The position numbers and the translations under genes are program-made. This document shows positions 41,778 to 52,981 of a stretch of 64,000 nt of DNA, in pieces. The DNA is from Ditylenchus dipsaci (taxonomy: Eukaryota > Nematoda > Chromadorea > Rhabditida > Anguinidae), in assembly GCA_004194705.1 (NCBI GenBank), contig SADC01000146.1, positions 248,001 to 312,000 of the forward strand, in the 5' to 3' direction. The notes beneath the pieces were generated by a model. That model saw only the letters and a program-made list of their open reading frames with translations, was not told where the DNA came from and searched no databases. How positions within the stretch are numbered: position 1 is the stretch's first letter; the number at the start of each line of letters is the position of its first letter.

Positions 41778-43559
41778 CGTTGTGCGCAAAACAGATAAAA
41801 TTATCTGAACCGATAAATTTATCTGTCAGATAAAAATCAAAATTTTTTGTCTCACAGATAAAATTTATCTGTCAGATAAAATTTTATCTGTCAGATAAAA
41901 TTTTATCTGACAGATAAAATTTATCTGACAGATAAAACTTTACCTATCAGATAAAATTGAATTCCCGCAATTTATTTTTTGCTATTTTTTCTGCCCCAAG
42001 TATTCTTGATACCTCATCTAGCTCAACCCAAGGGTTCTGAATTATATTTTCAGGGTGTCTTTAGCTAGATGGCAGTGATTGGTATAGTAATTTCACCTTG
42101 TGGCATATTTTCGTTACTGATCTCATTGTTTTTTTGCTTGATTTGCACTGCTGTCTCGATGGTCACGGTGATCTCATATATAAACTTCTAGGACTTATTT
42201 TCTTGTTTTCCAGGTAAGCATCACGGACTCGTTCGCGAAACAAGATAGGATGTGGTAATTGGTTAGCTTTAGGTTTTCATATCTTTAGAGTTTAATGTCA
42301 CTAATTTCAGGTACAATGGGGCATTCAGGTATCTTTTCTCATCAAGGAAATTTTCATTCAGTGCCTGTTATCGGTCAGTAATTTAGGTCCTGAAGAGTCA
42401 ATGAATTTGATCTCAATGACATTATACTGGCTCTGAAAAAATCACTTTGTGGGACACCCAAACCCAAGACAGTCGATGAAGACAACAAAGAAATATCTAA
42501 TTTTAACCTGTTTTTTTTCTAAAAATTCGGTTCAGAGCCAGTATAATGTCATTGAGATCAAATTCATTGACTCTTCAGGACCTAAATTACTGACCGATAA
42601 CAGGCACTGAATGAAAATTTCCTTGATGAGAAAAAGATACCTGAATGCCCATTGTACCTGAAATAGTGATATTAAACTCTGTAGATAATTATGGTAATTA
42701 GTATGCGGCTTATAACCACTCTCGCTAGGCAGCCTCTTGTAGATAAGTTGACGTGCTCCGACAGTTATGTTACTATGGCCTAGCCATACTGTCTTGAGGG
42801 TGGAACACGAAGGCACATAGAGAGTGGCATTTTGATTACACACAGCTTGACTAATGCAATAATTGCCACATAGATGAAAAAATTGTGACTTGTCTCTATG
42901 TATGTGGTTCGTATGTCAAAACTGTGTGTGTTGTATAATGCGAAATGTACGGAATGTATAACTTACGTAACCGGCACACCTGAAAATCATCAATAGAAGA
43001 TTTTTTAGAAAGACTATGACAGGCAAGAAAGATATGAAGACCTAAAGCTAACCAATTACCACATCCTAGCTTGTTTCGCGAACGAGTCCGTGATGCTCAC
43101 CTGGAAAACAAGAAAATAAGTCCTAGAAAGTTTATATATGAGATCACCGTGACCATCGAGACAGCAGTGCGAATCAAGCAAAAAAACAATGAAATCAGTA
43201 ACGAAAATATGCCACAAGGTGAAAATTACTATACCAATCACTGCCATCTAGCTAAATACACCCTGAAAATCTAATTCAGAACCCTTGGGTTGAGCTAGAG
43301 GAGGTATCAAGAATACTTGGGGCAGAAAAATAGCAAAAAAATAAATTGTGGGAATTCAATTTTATCTGATAGGTAAAGTTTTATCTGTCAGATAAAATTT
43401 CATCTTTCAGATAAAATTTTATCTGTCAGATAAAAATTTATCTGACAGATAAAAATTTATCGGACAGATAAATTTTATCTGTCAGATAAAAATCAAAAAT
43501 TTTTTGTCTGACAGAATAAATTATCGGTTCAGATAATTTTATCTGTTTTGCGCACAACG
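41778..43559. mobile_element. Palindromic element with 8-bp TSD and TCTGTCAGATAAAA arrays
   Basis: CGTTGTGCGCAAAACAGATA at the left and its inverse at the right are flanked by identical GTTTACCC (41770-41777, 43560-43567). Both ends are arrays of ATTTTATCTGTCAG. The arms continue with a 400-bp mirrored block (42000-42450 against 42530-43320), broken in the right arm by 42670-43020. The 8-bp duplication suggests hAT or a relative. Confidence 0.7.
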
Positions 43560-43734
43560 GTTTACCCATTGACTTTTTTCAAAAATTAAAATTTTGTCAA
43601 AAAAAAATATACCGTAATGATTCTAACGAGTGAACTAAAAGTTCGGAGCGGATTTTCAAAGTCTCATCTTTCATCAATGTTGGGTTCATGTATTTTTTCT
43701 TTTAATACTATTTTTTACTAAAAAATTTTAGCCC

Positions 43735-44225
43735 TACATCTCTTCTTTCAAATGGCATATTGAACTTAGCTGGATTATTTTGGATAAGTCACCATTTGGC
43801 TCCAAACACCTGTGAGGTTGTTTTGAAAAGTTTACAAGTGCTTTCATCACTTTAGTGATCAAATTTTTAATTGAATTTGAAGCATCACGAAAACATCTAA
43901 TCATCATGATGAGCTACAAAACCAGTGTTTAGGTTTTCCCAATTTTACGGGTTTTGGCTACTTTTTCAAGCAATTTATTTTTTTCCAAAGGCCATATCTT
44001 AACACTCTAATTTCAAAAAATATTTCAGCAACACTGGTTTTGTATCGCTTGAGCTGCGCTACATCATGATGATTAGATTTTTTGATGCTTGAAATTGAAA
44101 GAATCATTTGATCACTGAAATTGATGAAAATGCTTGTAGACTTTTCATAATGACCTAACAAGTGTTTGAGCTGAATAGTGACTTATCCAAAATAATCTAG
44201 CTAAGTTCAATATACCAATTATTTG
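43735..44225. repeat. Diverged foldback related to the mariner-ended palindrome
   Basis: AGTCACCATTTGGCTCCAAA and TTTCATCACTTTAGTGATCA also occur in the arms of 32056-32866. They are mirrored here near 44060-44200. The mariner ends themselves are absent; TAGCCCTACATCTC forms the left margin. Confidence 0.5.
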
Positions 44226-44239
44226 CTGTTTATTTTCAG

Positions 44240-44518
44240 TCTGAAAAATACTCTTATATTATTCCTAAGAAGTCTAAAATATTCTTTCAAACTCTTTCAA
44301 TGTAAAATCTAGTCAAGACAAATACTTTGAGTTTGAAAAGCTTAAAAATTGGATAGATGAAACATGGAACGTGGTTGTAAGTTGTATTGACCAGCAAAAT
44401 AAACTAATTTATTTAAAAAGAATTTAGGACATTCCGAAAAAAGAATCAATCAGCGAAGAAACAAATACAATATTACAAAAAATAAAAAACAATGAATGGC
44501 GCAACAAAAATGATAAGG
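44240..44518 (+). pseudogene. AT-rich exon-like fragments
   Basis: After TTTTCAG (44239) a frame reads SEKYSYIIPKKSKIFFQTLS. A shifted frame follows as SSQDKYFEFEKLKNWIDETW up to GTAAGT (44376). After AG 44428 a third piece reads KKESISEETNTILQKIKNN to a GT at 44519. The splice-like borders and ~50-bp gap are typical of local introns. Composition is like the kinase-like fragments, but no kinase motif is visible. Confidence 0.25.
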
Positions 44519-44675
44519 TTTAATATCGTATTTATTTAATAGAACAGCCAGCCATTTTATTTTTCAATAACCTACGCTCCTCTTTCCCTTGAGCGGGCAA
44601 GAGACCATAGTGGTCTATAGTGGTCATAGCGTCCTAACTTTTTTCATCCCCATTTTGCATTTTAATCAAATTTTT

Positions 44676-44917
44676 GGCGCTAGTAGCGAATACCCCCCCC
44701 CCCCAAGCATCCGACCTTTAAAAATTGCTGTAACTACCCTTGCAAACAACAAGTTTAGGCTTAGCCCTTAGGCTTGGGGTAGGCCAGCGTACGGAAGTTG
44801 TGACTAATGAAGAGTTTGCGCACATTTTCCGGGGTCTGGGACATAAATTTGGATACTTTTTACTAAAGTAAAAAAAGTGAAAATCGTTGGGGGGGGGGGT
44901 ATTCGCTACTAGCGTCA
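44676..44917. mobile_element. C-tract MITE, copy 4
   Basis: GGCGCTAGTAGCGAATACC plus a C-tract at the left, and a G-tract with TATTCGCTACTAGCGTC at the right. Identical AAATTTTT flanks (44668-44675, 44918-44925). The interior matches copy 2 over most of its length. Confidence 0.8.
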
Positions 44918-44931
44918 AATTTTTATAGCAA

Positions 44932-45188
44932 ATTTTTTATTATCACATCATATAGTCAGTTTTTATTTTTCTACCTTATTTTTGAGTGACTGTCCAGGTT
45001 TTCTTACACTTTGAGTTCAAAAAAACCGAGGTCGTTCTAATTTTACATGAAAATTTTCAAAAAAAATCGGAAAAATTAGGACGGTTTTATTTTTTGAACT
45101 AAAAGTTAAAGAAAACCTGGACGGTCACCCGAAAATAATGTAGAAAAATAAAAACTGTCTATATGATGTAAAATAATAAAAAAAAGTT
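44932..45188. repeat. Foldback bordering the Harbinger element
   Basis: TTATTATCACATCATATAGT, TTTTTATTTTTCTACCTTAT and GTCCAGGTTTTCTT are mirrored in the right half; the symmetry centre is near 45060. No coding capacity. Confidence 0.65.
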
Positions 45189-45415
45189 TCGTTATAGGGT
45201 CATTCAGACTTCGCCAAAACACCACTTCTGCCGGAACATAAATGTTTCGGTCGGTGTTCCGGCGAAACATGAGTTGTTTCGGTCGAAGTGTTCTGCCGGA
45301 ACAGGGGTCCCGAAACATTGAGTTCAAGTGGCTAATTTTGAATTTCGTGGATATAAGCATTCACCTACAAACGCAATGGAGGAAAAAACAGACAAATCAA
45401 TGAAATATAACAGCT

Positions 45416-45624
45416 GGCTCTACGGAGAATCCGGTCCCTTTTTTCGCCTTGGCCCCCCTGTTGTTTTTTATTGAAAAATGCCTTGGTCTCCCTGTTGTTT
45501 TGAAAGTGATTAATAATCACCATATTATCCTAACTATAATTGACAGGGTGGACCAAGGCATTTTTCAATAAAAAAACACAGGGGGACCAAGGCGAAAAAA
45601 GGGACCGGATTCTCCGGTAGAGCC
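45416..45624. mobile_element. Palindromic MITE with 8-bp TSD inside the Harbinger element
   Basis: GGCTCTACGGAGAATCCGGT is mirrored at the right, with identical TAACAGCT flanks (45408-45415, 45625-45632). The arms contain TTCGCCTTGGCCCCCCTGTT and its inverse, the dispersed GCCTTGGTCC module in four copies. Confidence 0.8.
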
Positions 45625-45801
45625 TAACAGCTTTATCAACCTACTTATCAACACAAAATGGCTTCTCCGGATCTATTAATTGTCGGCATCATCTTCTATC
45701 CAGGTAGTTCAGAAGCACGTTTCTGCATCATAGGCGCCATATAATTCTCCCAATAAGCAATGAAAGTTTGCAGCTGCTCTGTAAAATACTTATATAAAAT
45801 T

Positions 45802-46612
45802 TTAAATTTCCGGAGTTTTTGGCTTACTTTTTAACTCGTTGAGGCTCTCTATTCCAGCATACTGAAGCACTGTTCCCATTAGATCGTTCACTTCAAGCGC
45901 CAAAGGGTTCATATTTTTCTTACCCATCGCAGACAGTAGCTGACCGAATTTCTCGTCTGACTTGACTTTCTTCGCAGCACTGACATCAGAAGAAGGATGC
46001 GAGGAATGGCGTTTTGACGATCCCACAATCTTCAGCAGTGTCTCTGCAGCTAGCTGGTCTCCAAAGTTGCTTGATCGTGTACAAATAAGGGTAAAATAAG
46101 TGTACAAACAAATTAAAAAAATAAGGGCTTAAATAACGTCGTTCTGCAAAATTATATAACTTACATCAAATCTGTGCACGATTTCACAGTTCTCAAAAAC
46201 GAAGTTACCTTCCAAAGATGCCAGCTGGGCTCTGTGTCACTTGCTCCATCTCCTGTGCTACACTTGACACGATTATACGTGGTCCGATGACAATCTGTGA
46301 TACTGGTTCAACCATCTCTTAGCGCAGTTACTGAAATTTATGTCCTCAAACTACTTTATTATACCATTAGTTACCTGCAAACTCGACATCCTCATAAGTC
46401 TCCAAAAAATTTTAGTTGATTGCAATCCACGCGGACATTCTTGGTCCTGTAAACTTGTATTACGGGTGCGACAAATCCCACAGAACACTTTTTTCTTCGA
46501 TGAGCTCACACAAATAAGCCTTTTGGTCGTTTAATAGATCACTAGAATTTAGCTTCTTGTGCGCCAATCTATCGCCATTTTTGTTCAATGTTGCTCTCTT
46601 CTTTCCTACCAT
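45802..46612 (-). pseudogene. MADF/SANT-like DNA-binding partner of the Harbinger transposase
   Basis: From ATG 46612 the minus strand reads MVGKKRATLNKNGDRLAHKK, then KAYLCELIEEKSVLWDLSHP, with MSAWIAIN and ETYEDVEFA after stops or frame breaks. 'LI...VLWD..H..Y....W..I' is the MADF (Myb/SANT-like) pattern of the second protein of PIF/Harbinger elements, which helps bring the transposase to the DNA and the nucleus. The C-terminal part (46107-45802) reads SSKRHSSHPSSDVSAAKKVK and ends in a stop at 45802. An in-frame TAA after SHP means the gene is damaged or misread. Confidence 0.5.
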
Positions 46613-46727
46613 TGCTCAGAGTCTGTAAAAAATAAAAAAACGACCTCTTTTACATCAATTGACTTTGAAAATACAAGAAGGCTATAAACCTCAATGCAAC
46701 CACATTAATACAATAATCATCATTTTT

Positions 46728-48063
46728 ATTGGCCTCTAATCATCACATTAACAAAACTGTTTCTAATGTCCCTGCCTACACGTCCAGCACGAGGGCTTCT
46801 CTGATCGATAAGAAGTCCACGGTCTTGCGGATATGGAACCAACTCATCTTTTTCGTTTCTCGTTGGAAGCAAAAAGTTGTGAAGAATCACTGCCGCCAAT
46901 GCATATGTACGAGCAGCATCAGGACTTAGAACAAAAAAGTTATGTCAAAAGCACAATCAGCTTGTTTTAATTCATACCTAGCTTCCAAGATGCCGAAAAA
47001 TGTCCTCCACCTACTAGCCCAGATCCCAAATGCATGCTCTACGCAAGCTCGAGCGCGACTGAGGCGTTCAGTGAAATCAATTTTGGCTTGCTCGTCTGCC
47101 TCACGCTGAGTATACGGAGTAATCACCTAAAAAACTTTAATTCAACAAACCTCTAAATTAAGAAATCTTGCCAGGTCAGTCAGCCCAAAACCTTCATCAT
47201 CTAACAATCATAGGGGAGTTCTCCGTCTTGAGTTGGTGGAATATCAGCTGCAGGAGACTCCATGAAGCGCAAGATTGGAGAAGTTCGCCAAAGTGCTAAA
47301 TCACTGTTCCTTCCAGGTGCTCCTATGTCTACACAAATGAAACGATAATCGCTATCCGCCATGGCAAGCATCACGATCGAATAAAACTTCTAACAATAAA
47401 ATCTTTAGCTTCTAGCCAGATAAAAAGTTCTACATACCCTGTAATTGTATAACTCAACACCTGACCGATCTGGCTTTGCAAGTCCAATATGCTTTCCGTC
47501 TATTGCGCCAATTGCATGAGGAAACTGTCGACACTCCAAAAAATCTCTCTGAGTTGGCTAGCCATGTCGAACGAGAATTGGAATAGCTGTTTTCAGAGAT
47601 CGATAACAGCTTCGAGACTTCGAGGCCAAGCTCCTTGAAAGTTGAATCTCCGATACCAAATAGATGCACCACATCTGGATAGGTAAGACGAAGGATAGGA
47701 AACTTAATTGCCGATTTTTAAATGAATTATCTATTTTATAGCTTACCGAAAAATACTGCTAGGCGTTCTTTATTACTTATAGACCGGATATGCGTGAGAG
47801 CGTGGTATCCAAATCGCATTTCGAGCTAAAACTAGTATTCTCAACAAATACCTTAAATCAACAATTATAACAAACCTTGGTGTAGAGACTATCGAATTAA
47901 TCAAATCTTTAGAGTCACTGGAGTCATAATAGCGCCAAAATAACCGAAAGGAATTTCCTCGAATTGCTTCCATCATATGAGCCGGGCCGATATAGCTGCG
48001 AGTTTGATCCTCTTCTTGTTCTTGTATCCACCACCACAACACTGCTGCTTGCTCTTCATTCAT
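46728..48063 (-). pseudogene. PIF/Harbinger transposase (DDE_Tnp_4 type), frame-broken
   Basis: It starts MNEEQAAVLWWWIQEQEEDQ at 48063. After short introns come RFGYHALTHIRSISNKERLA, a central part and FPHAIGAIDGKHIGLAKPDR with the first catalytic Asp. SDYRFICVDIGAPGRNSDLA follows, then (after a one-base break near 47213) LLDDEGFGLTDL with the second Asp, RLSRARACVEHAFGIWASRW with the Glu, and ALAAVILHNFLLPTRNE before the stop at 46728. All three DDE residues are visible. Breaks occur near 47550 and 47213, and exon 1/2 phase is off by one. This could be real decay or assembly indels. It would cut and paste the surrounding element. Confidence 0.75.
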
Positions 48064-48407
48064 GAAAACGCTCTTGAAATGGACATTTAATTGATGTTAG
48101 GTACCTAGATACTCTAACGAATGAAAATCGAGCATATTTTGACCATAGTATGGATATTTAATCGATGTTTCGAATGGTATGTTCCGCCGGAACAAAAAAC
48201 TGTTCCGGCGGACATGTTCCACCGAAACAGAATTTTGTTTCGCCGAACATTGACCGAAACATGATTGTTCTGCCGGAACAAAATTTTGTTTCGCCGAAAT
48301 ATCAATGTTTCGGCGAAGTCTGAATGACCCTTCTACAAAATTTGATGAAAATGCAGGACGGCGATGAAAAAAATTAGGACGGCGATGGATGGCGTAACCA
48401 CTATGCA

Positions 48408-48612
48408 AGTGACTGCCGTTATATTCGAGACAGCCGCTTTATTTTTCGACTTTCAAAAATAACGATATAATGCCAACCGAAAAGGGATCAATTTGATCAG
48501 CTTCGACTGAAATTTGGTCAAATGTACCCTCGATAAATCGCCAGCCCCGATATAACACCACCTAAGGGCCAGTCCCAAGGATGGCGTCATATTGAGGTTT
48601 GATTGTATACTG
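48408..48612. mobile_element. pogo-like MITE remnant
   Basis: CAAGTGACTGCCGTTATATTCGAG (part GTGACTGCCGTTATATTCGA) at the left and GGCGTCATATTGAGGTTTGA at the right resemble the CAGTCAACCCTCGGTATAAC-type ends at 56196 and 62303. Interior ACCCTCGATAAATCG. Confidence 0.45.
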
Positions 48613-48629
48613 GGGTTTATTAAAGCTAC

Positions 48630-48722
48630 CGCATTCTCTCTAATCGAACGCCGTGGCGTTAGAAAGTGGAAATTATTGAGGTTGAGGGAGCGCCATGGCG
48701 TTCGATTAGAGAGAATACAATA
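48630..48722. repeat. Small palindrome
   Basis: CTCTCTAATCGAACGCCGTG is mirrored by GGCGTTCGATTAGAGAG. About 90 bp, probably a MITE or end pair with the interior deleted. Just after it, 48745-48800 holds TTGGTCCCCCTGTTG. Confidence 0.6.
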
Positions 48723-50094
48723 TATTGTTGTAGAAGCACCGGCTCTATATGTGTTGGGGGTCCTCCCGAAAAAATATGCCTTGGTCCCCCTGTTGATTTT
48801 TTTCAAAAAGTTATTTTCGTTTTTATTACTTTTTCAGCTTAATTCTTGCACTAAATACCCTTTAGTTTTTTATATAAGGAGGTAAAATGGAGGCTAATAA
48901 GGAGGTAAAATATTGCAGGCTTTGGAAAATTCATTTAGAGATGACTACATGATAAAACTGAATAAGTAAAGTCAAAAAAGCGTCAAGAGCTTACCCAGCA
49001 CAAAAAAAAGAATGAGGAATTAGTAGCAAACTTTTAGACAGAAATTTATTGTTAGCCGCTCAGTTGCGTAATCAGGGGGGGGGGGGGGCGCGGGAGAGCA
49101 CGTGACCGCCGTCTAAGAAAAGAGTTGCTCTCTAAAACTTCCCCACATGAGAACCAATTTGTAGAAAGAAAATTGACCGAAAACTTAATTTGCCTTGGTC
49201 CGCCAAGCCAAAAAGTCACATTTTAGTCAAAAATTTGTTTTTCATGTGAGAAAGTGTAAGAAAACTAATTTTTATCGTTTCTTTATTTATTAGTCATTTA
49301 AAGATAATTTACGAATTTAAATTAATGTTATTATATTATAAACTCTACCTTTAAATGCCCATCTGAAGCGTAACGAAGATTGAATTCATTGATTGCAAAG
49401 TCAAATATTTCTTGTTTGCATATTCCATCGATGACTGATAAAAGCTGCATCACAAAATATTTATTTGTTCCACATAAAGACCTTTATTAGGTGTTTCTCC
49501 TCGATGTTTGACCAAATTAAATAACCAGGAGAAAAAGTCATTGGCTTGACTGCTATTGTCCAGATCAAATGCGAGGTAAATATTTTCATTGTCCTTAAAA
49601 TTTTAGAATAAAAGCTCTTGCTCTGTGTTATTAACTGGATAATAAATGTTACTGCCTGTTCAATTTGCTTCAAAAGCATTGTGTACTATACGTACGCAAT
49701 GCGTAAAAGAATACGTATACGTGAAAGTGCTGCTTATTGTGAAAATGTACGCCCTTTATATTGTTCAAATTCTACGTCTACTTTTTAAATAATAAACCCA
49801 TCAGGTGGCCCTGTGTTTAAAGTTTCATTCGAAAATTTAGACCTGCCACCCTGAATCCCGGAATTGACTCGAACGGGATCCCGTTTTGTCATTTTCGAGA
49901 TTCGGGGTAGCAGGTTCAAAATTTCCAATAAAATTCAAAAAGTGAAATATAAAATAAATAGTGGAATAAAAAGTAGCTGAAGGTTATGAAAGTTTCAGCT
50001 ATAAATGTCCGTTAAAGCGGGTCAAAATTCGTTTAAAGAAAAAATACCGGAGGTGGTCTCTACTTTTTTATACTATCACTGCGGTTCTAGTTAT

Positions 50095-50225
50095 TATTAT
50101 TAACATATTTGCAAAATGCAGTACAGAAAGGTAAAAGTATTAACCAAATTATTTTTCTGACTTTGTTCATACTTCAGCCTTTTGTGCTATATTTTGCAAA
50201 GATGTTGCAACAAATGATACCTCGT
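50095..50225. repeat. AAGGTAAAAGTAT hairpin, copy 3
   Basis: ACAGAAAGGTAAAAGTATTA and its inverse TTCATACTTCAGCCTTTTGT flank a short loop, with AAATGATACCTCGTC at the right as in the other two copies. Confidence 0.5.
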
Positions 50226-50229
50226 CAGA

Positions 50230-50386
50230 AGCGACGCTACTGAATTTTTTTGAAAAATGCTGAAATTAGTACGGCTGTCCCTGAACCTAATGCCTAGGGC
50301 CCGAAGCCTAAGTGCTAAACCTAATTCCTAAACCTAAAAATTATTGGAGAGGGGATATATTACAGTAGCGCCTCAAAAACTATAAC
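50230..50386. mobile_element. C-tract MITE, copy 5 (short)
   Basis: GACGCTACTG at the left and ATATTACAGTAGCGCC at the right, with CCTAAGTGCTAAACCTAATT inside. The flanks TCAGAAGC and TCAAAAAC are similar in 6 of 8 positions. Confidence 0.55.
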
Positions 50387-51602
50387 ACAGGGCCACCTGA
50401 TGGTGTTTATTATTTTAAAGTAGACGTAGAATTTGAACAATATAAAGGGCGTACATTTTCACAATAAGCAGCACTTTCACGTATTACGTATTCTTTTACG
50501 CATTGCGTACGTATAGTACACAATGCTTTTGAAGCAAATTGAACAGGCAGTAACATTTATTATCCAGTTAATACAAACAGAGCTTTTTATTCTAAAATTT
50601 TAAGGACAATGAAAATATTTACCTCGCATTTGATCTGGACAATAGCAGTCAAGCCAATGACTTTTTCTCCTGGTTATTTAATTTGGTCAAACATCGAGGA
50701 GAAACACCTAATAAAGGTCTTTATGTGGAACAAATAAATATTTTGTGATGCAGCTTTTATCAGTCATCGATGGAATATGCAAACAAGAAATATTTGACTT
50801 TGCAATCAATGAATTCAATCTTCGTTACGCTTCAGATGGGCATTTAAAGGTAGAGTTTATAATATAATAACATTATTTAAATTCGTAAATTATCTTTAAA
50901 TGACTAATAAATAAAGAAACGATAAAATTAGTTTTCTTACACTTTCTCACATGAAAAACAAATTTTTGACTAAAATGTGACTTTTTGGCTTGGCGGACCA
51001 AGGCAAATTAAGTTTTCGGTCAATTTTCTTTCTACAAATTGGTTCTCATGTGGGAAGTTTTAGAGAGCAACTCTTTTTAGACGGCGGTTCACGTGCTCTC
51101 CTGCGCCCCCCCCCCTGATTACGCAACTGAGCGGCTAACAATAAATTATTCTGTCTAAAAGTTTGCTACTAATTCCTCATTCTTTTTTTTGTGCTGGGTA
51201 AGCTCTTGACGCTTTTTGACTTTACTTATTCAGTTTTAATCATGTAGTCATCTCTAAATGAATTTTCCAAAGCCTGCAATATTTTACCTCCTTATTAGCA
51301 TATAATTGGCAGCGTTAGGCGCTTGATTTTAATTTGTTATTCTCCAACGAATTACAAAGATAGATTTTTTTGTGAAAAACACCTAGTTTCGGCCCTGAAA
51401 TGAGACAACATTTTTTCTGATGGCCCGTTCTTTCAGTTTTTATTTCGGTGTCTCAGGTTATTTTTTATGCCATTTTGTACAGCATGAAATTGTAGCAAAA
51501 ACGTGTTTTTATTTTTAAAATACGCTATTAATATTCGATTGTTATGGTGTGTTATGAAAAGAAAACAGCCAAACATTTAAAATAAAACGTTGTTAATGGA
51601 AG

Positions 51603-52553
51603 GGCTTTACGAGCTTTCGTAAGAAGACAATTTCGTAAGAGCGAATTTTCGTAAAAGCGAATTTTCGTAAGAAATTTTTTTCGTAAGAGCGAAATTCGTA
51701 AGAAACTTTTTCGTAAGAGCGAATTTTCGTAAGAAACCTTTTCGTAACAGCGAATTTTCGTAACAAGCTTTTTCGTAACGCGTTTTCAGTAACATTAGTG
51801 ATATGTTAAGTTGCTTTTTTTGCTTTTTGATCCTCCTTTGATGTTTCTTATAGCTTCTGTGATGTTTTGACCAAAAATAGTCAAGAAAAAAATGAACAGT
51901 CAGAGGGTGGAATCGAACCACTGGTGAAAAAAATTCATTCCATCAACTTACCTACTTCACCATACATGCCACTAATGGGTAATAGCTATGTGTAGTATAT
52001 AATATATGAATTCTAGCTCGGAGTTTTTCACCATGCTTTGGGCGTTTCTGCTGGTCTCCTAATGGATGAAAAATCCGGGGGTCAGCTAATTATCGAAATT
52101 TTCAGTCATATGACCTATGCTTACCAACTTTTGTGCTCATACAGTTAATAGTCATATAATTAACTGTTCGAAGTGTCAAGCAGTGACAGAAAGGCCAAAA
52201 CAAATGAATCAAATGAAATCCTGAATTAGAAAAATTGAATAAGAGTGAAAAAAGATTCGATTATTTCTCTTACGAAAGAAATTCGTTACGAGTTTTCGCT
52301 CTTAAGAAAAAGTTTCTTACGAAAATTAGCTGTTACGAAAAGGTTTCTTACGAAAATTCGCTCTTACGAAAAAGTTCTTACGAAAATTCGCTCTTACGAA
52401 AAAGTTTCTTACGAAAATTCGCTCTTACGAAAAAATTTCTTACGAATTTTCGCTGTTACGAAAATGTTTCTTACGAAAATGTTTCTTACGAAATTTCGCT
52501 CTTACGAAAATTCGCTCTTACGAAATTGTCTTCTTACGAAAACTCGTACAGCC
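51603..52553. mobile_element. MULE-like element with tandem ends and tRNA-like core
   Basis: GGCTTTACGAGCTTTCGTAA at the left and its inverse at the right are flanked by AATGGAAG (51595-51602, 52554-52561). Both ends are arrays of TTCGTAAGAGCGAATTTTCG (about 8 left, 12 right). Between them lies a minus-strand tRNA-like sequence. The arrays create spurious open frames on both strands. Confidence 0.7.
51897..51985 (-). tRNA. tRNA-like sequence with perfect A and B boxes
   Basis: Read on the minus strand: TGGTGAAGTAGG (A box, fits TRGYNNARNNGG) about 50 bases before GTGGTTCGATTCCAC (B box in a 4-bp T stem). The acceptor arms do not pair and the anticodon arm is not convincing (GAATTTTTTTC). A functional tRNA is therefore unlikely, but a pol III internal promoter is plausible. 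Confidence 0.45.
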
Positions 52554-52604
52554 AATGGAAGCCTCTGTCAGGTAAACTTTCAAGTTTTTTTAGGCTAAGT
52601 TTTA

Positions 52605-52775
52605 CTATACACCCTTCACTCAAGTGTAGTATACACCCTTCAGTCAAATTAGCTTGGGGGACCAAGGCAACTTTTTTAAAATAAAATAATTTTAAAAATT
52701 ATGCCTTGGTCCCCAAGCTAATTTGACTGAAGGGTGTATACTACACTTGAGTGAAGGTGTATACTACACTTGATC
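52605..52775. repeat. Palindrome carrying GCCTTGGTCCCC
   Basis: GTGTAGTATACACCCTTCAG and TCAAATTAGCTTGGGGGACC are mirrored in the right half; the centre is near 52690. TATACACCCTTCA occurs twice per arm. Confidence 0.65.
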
Positions 52776-52981
52776 CTTTTTTTTATTTTCTGACCGCATT
52801 TTTACAATGAACCTAATAATTTTTTCTTAAAAATAAAAACTTTCGATTTCCCAAAAATTAATTTGTGCCGAAATGAGTTAATGAGCAAAATAATTGGCCA
52901 TAAATAGTCATGAGTAAGAAATGGTATTATTATGAATAATTCATTTATCTAAAACACAATCTTTTGAGTTGTTTCCATTAG

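Larger units (their letters stand above)
45197..48330 (-). mobile_element. PIF/Harbinger DNA transposon, two genes
   Basis: The ends GGGTCATTCAGACTTCGCC are inverted. They are followed by arrays of TGTTCCGGCGAAACA-type motifs (45200-45320, 48170-48325). Inside are a DDE transposase and a MADF-like partner, both on the minus strand, the usual PIF/Harbinger pair. A 3-bp duplication is not clear. An 8-bp-TSD MITE is nested at 45416-45624. Reading frames are broken. Confidence 0.8.
48893..51299. repeat. Long inverted repeat, arms of about 0.9 kb
   Basis: Left arm 48893-49830 and right arm 50385-51299 are mirror copies with few differences: GCTAATAAGGAGGTAAAATA, GATGACTACATGATAAAACT, a G-tract at 49074 and a C-tract at 51106, and GCCTTGGTCCGCC. 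Also mirrored is a reading frame HLIWTIAVKPMTFSPGYLIW (minus, 49461-49679). The loop (49831-50384) holds the third AAGGTAAAAGTAT hairpin and a C-tract MITE. No target duplication was found. Confidence 0.75.

Noticed and set aside
43056..43274. Overlapping open frames on both strands in the palindromic element
   Set aside because: Mirror copies of the same arm (also at 42061-42240); no family match.
52235..52684. Open frame of 149 codons with YEN/LRK repeats, and its relatives in the opposite arm
   Set aside because: Produced by the TTCGTAAGAGCG array, which stays open in several frames on both strands.
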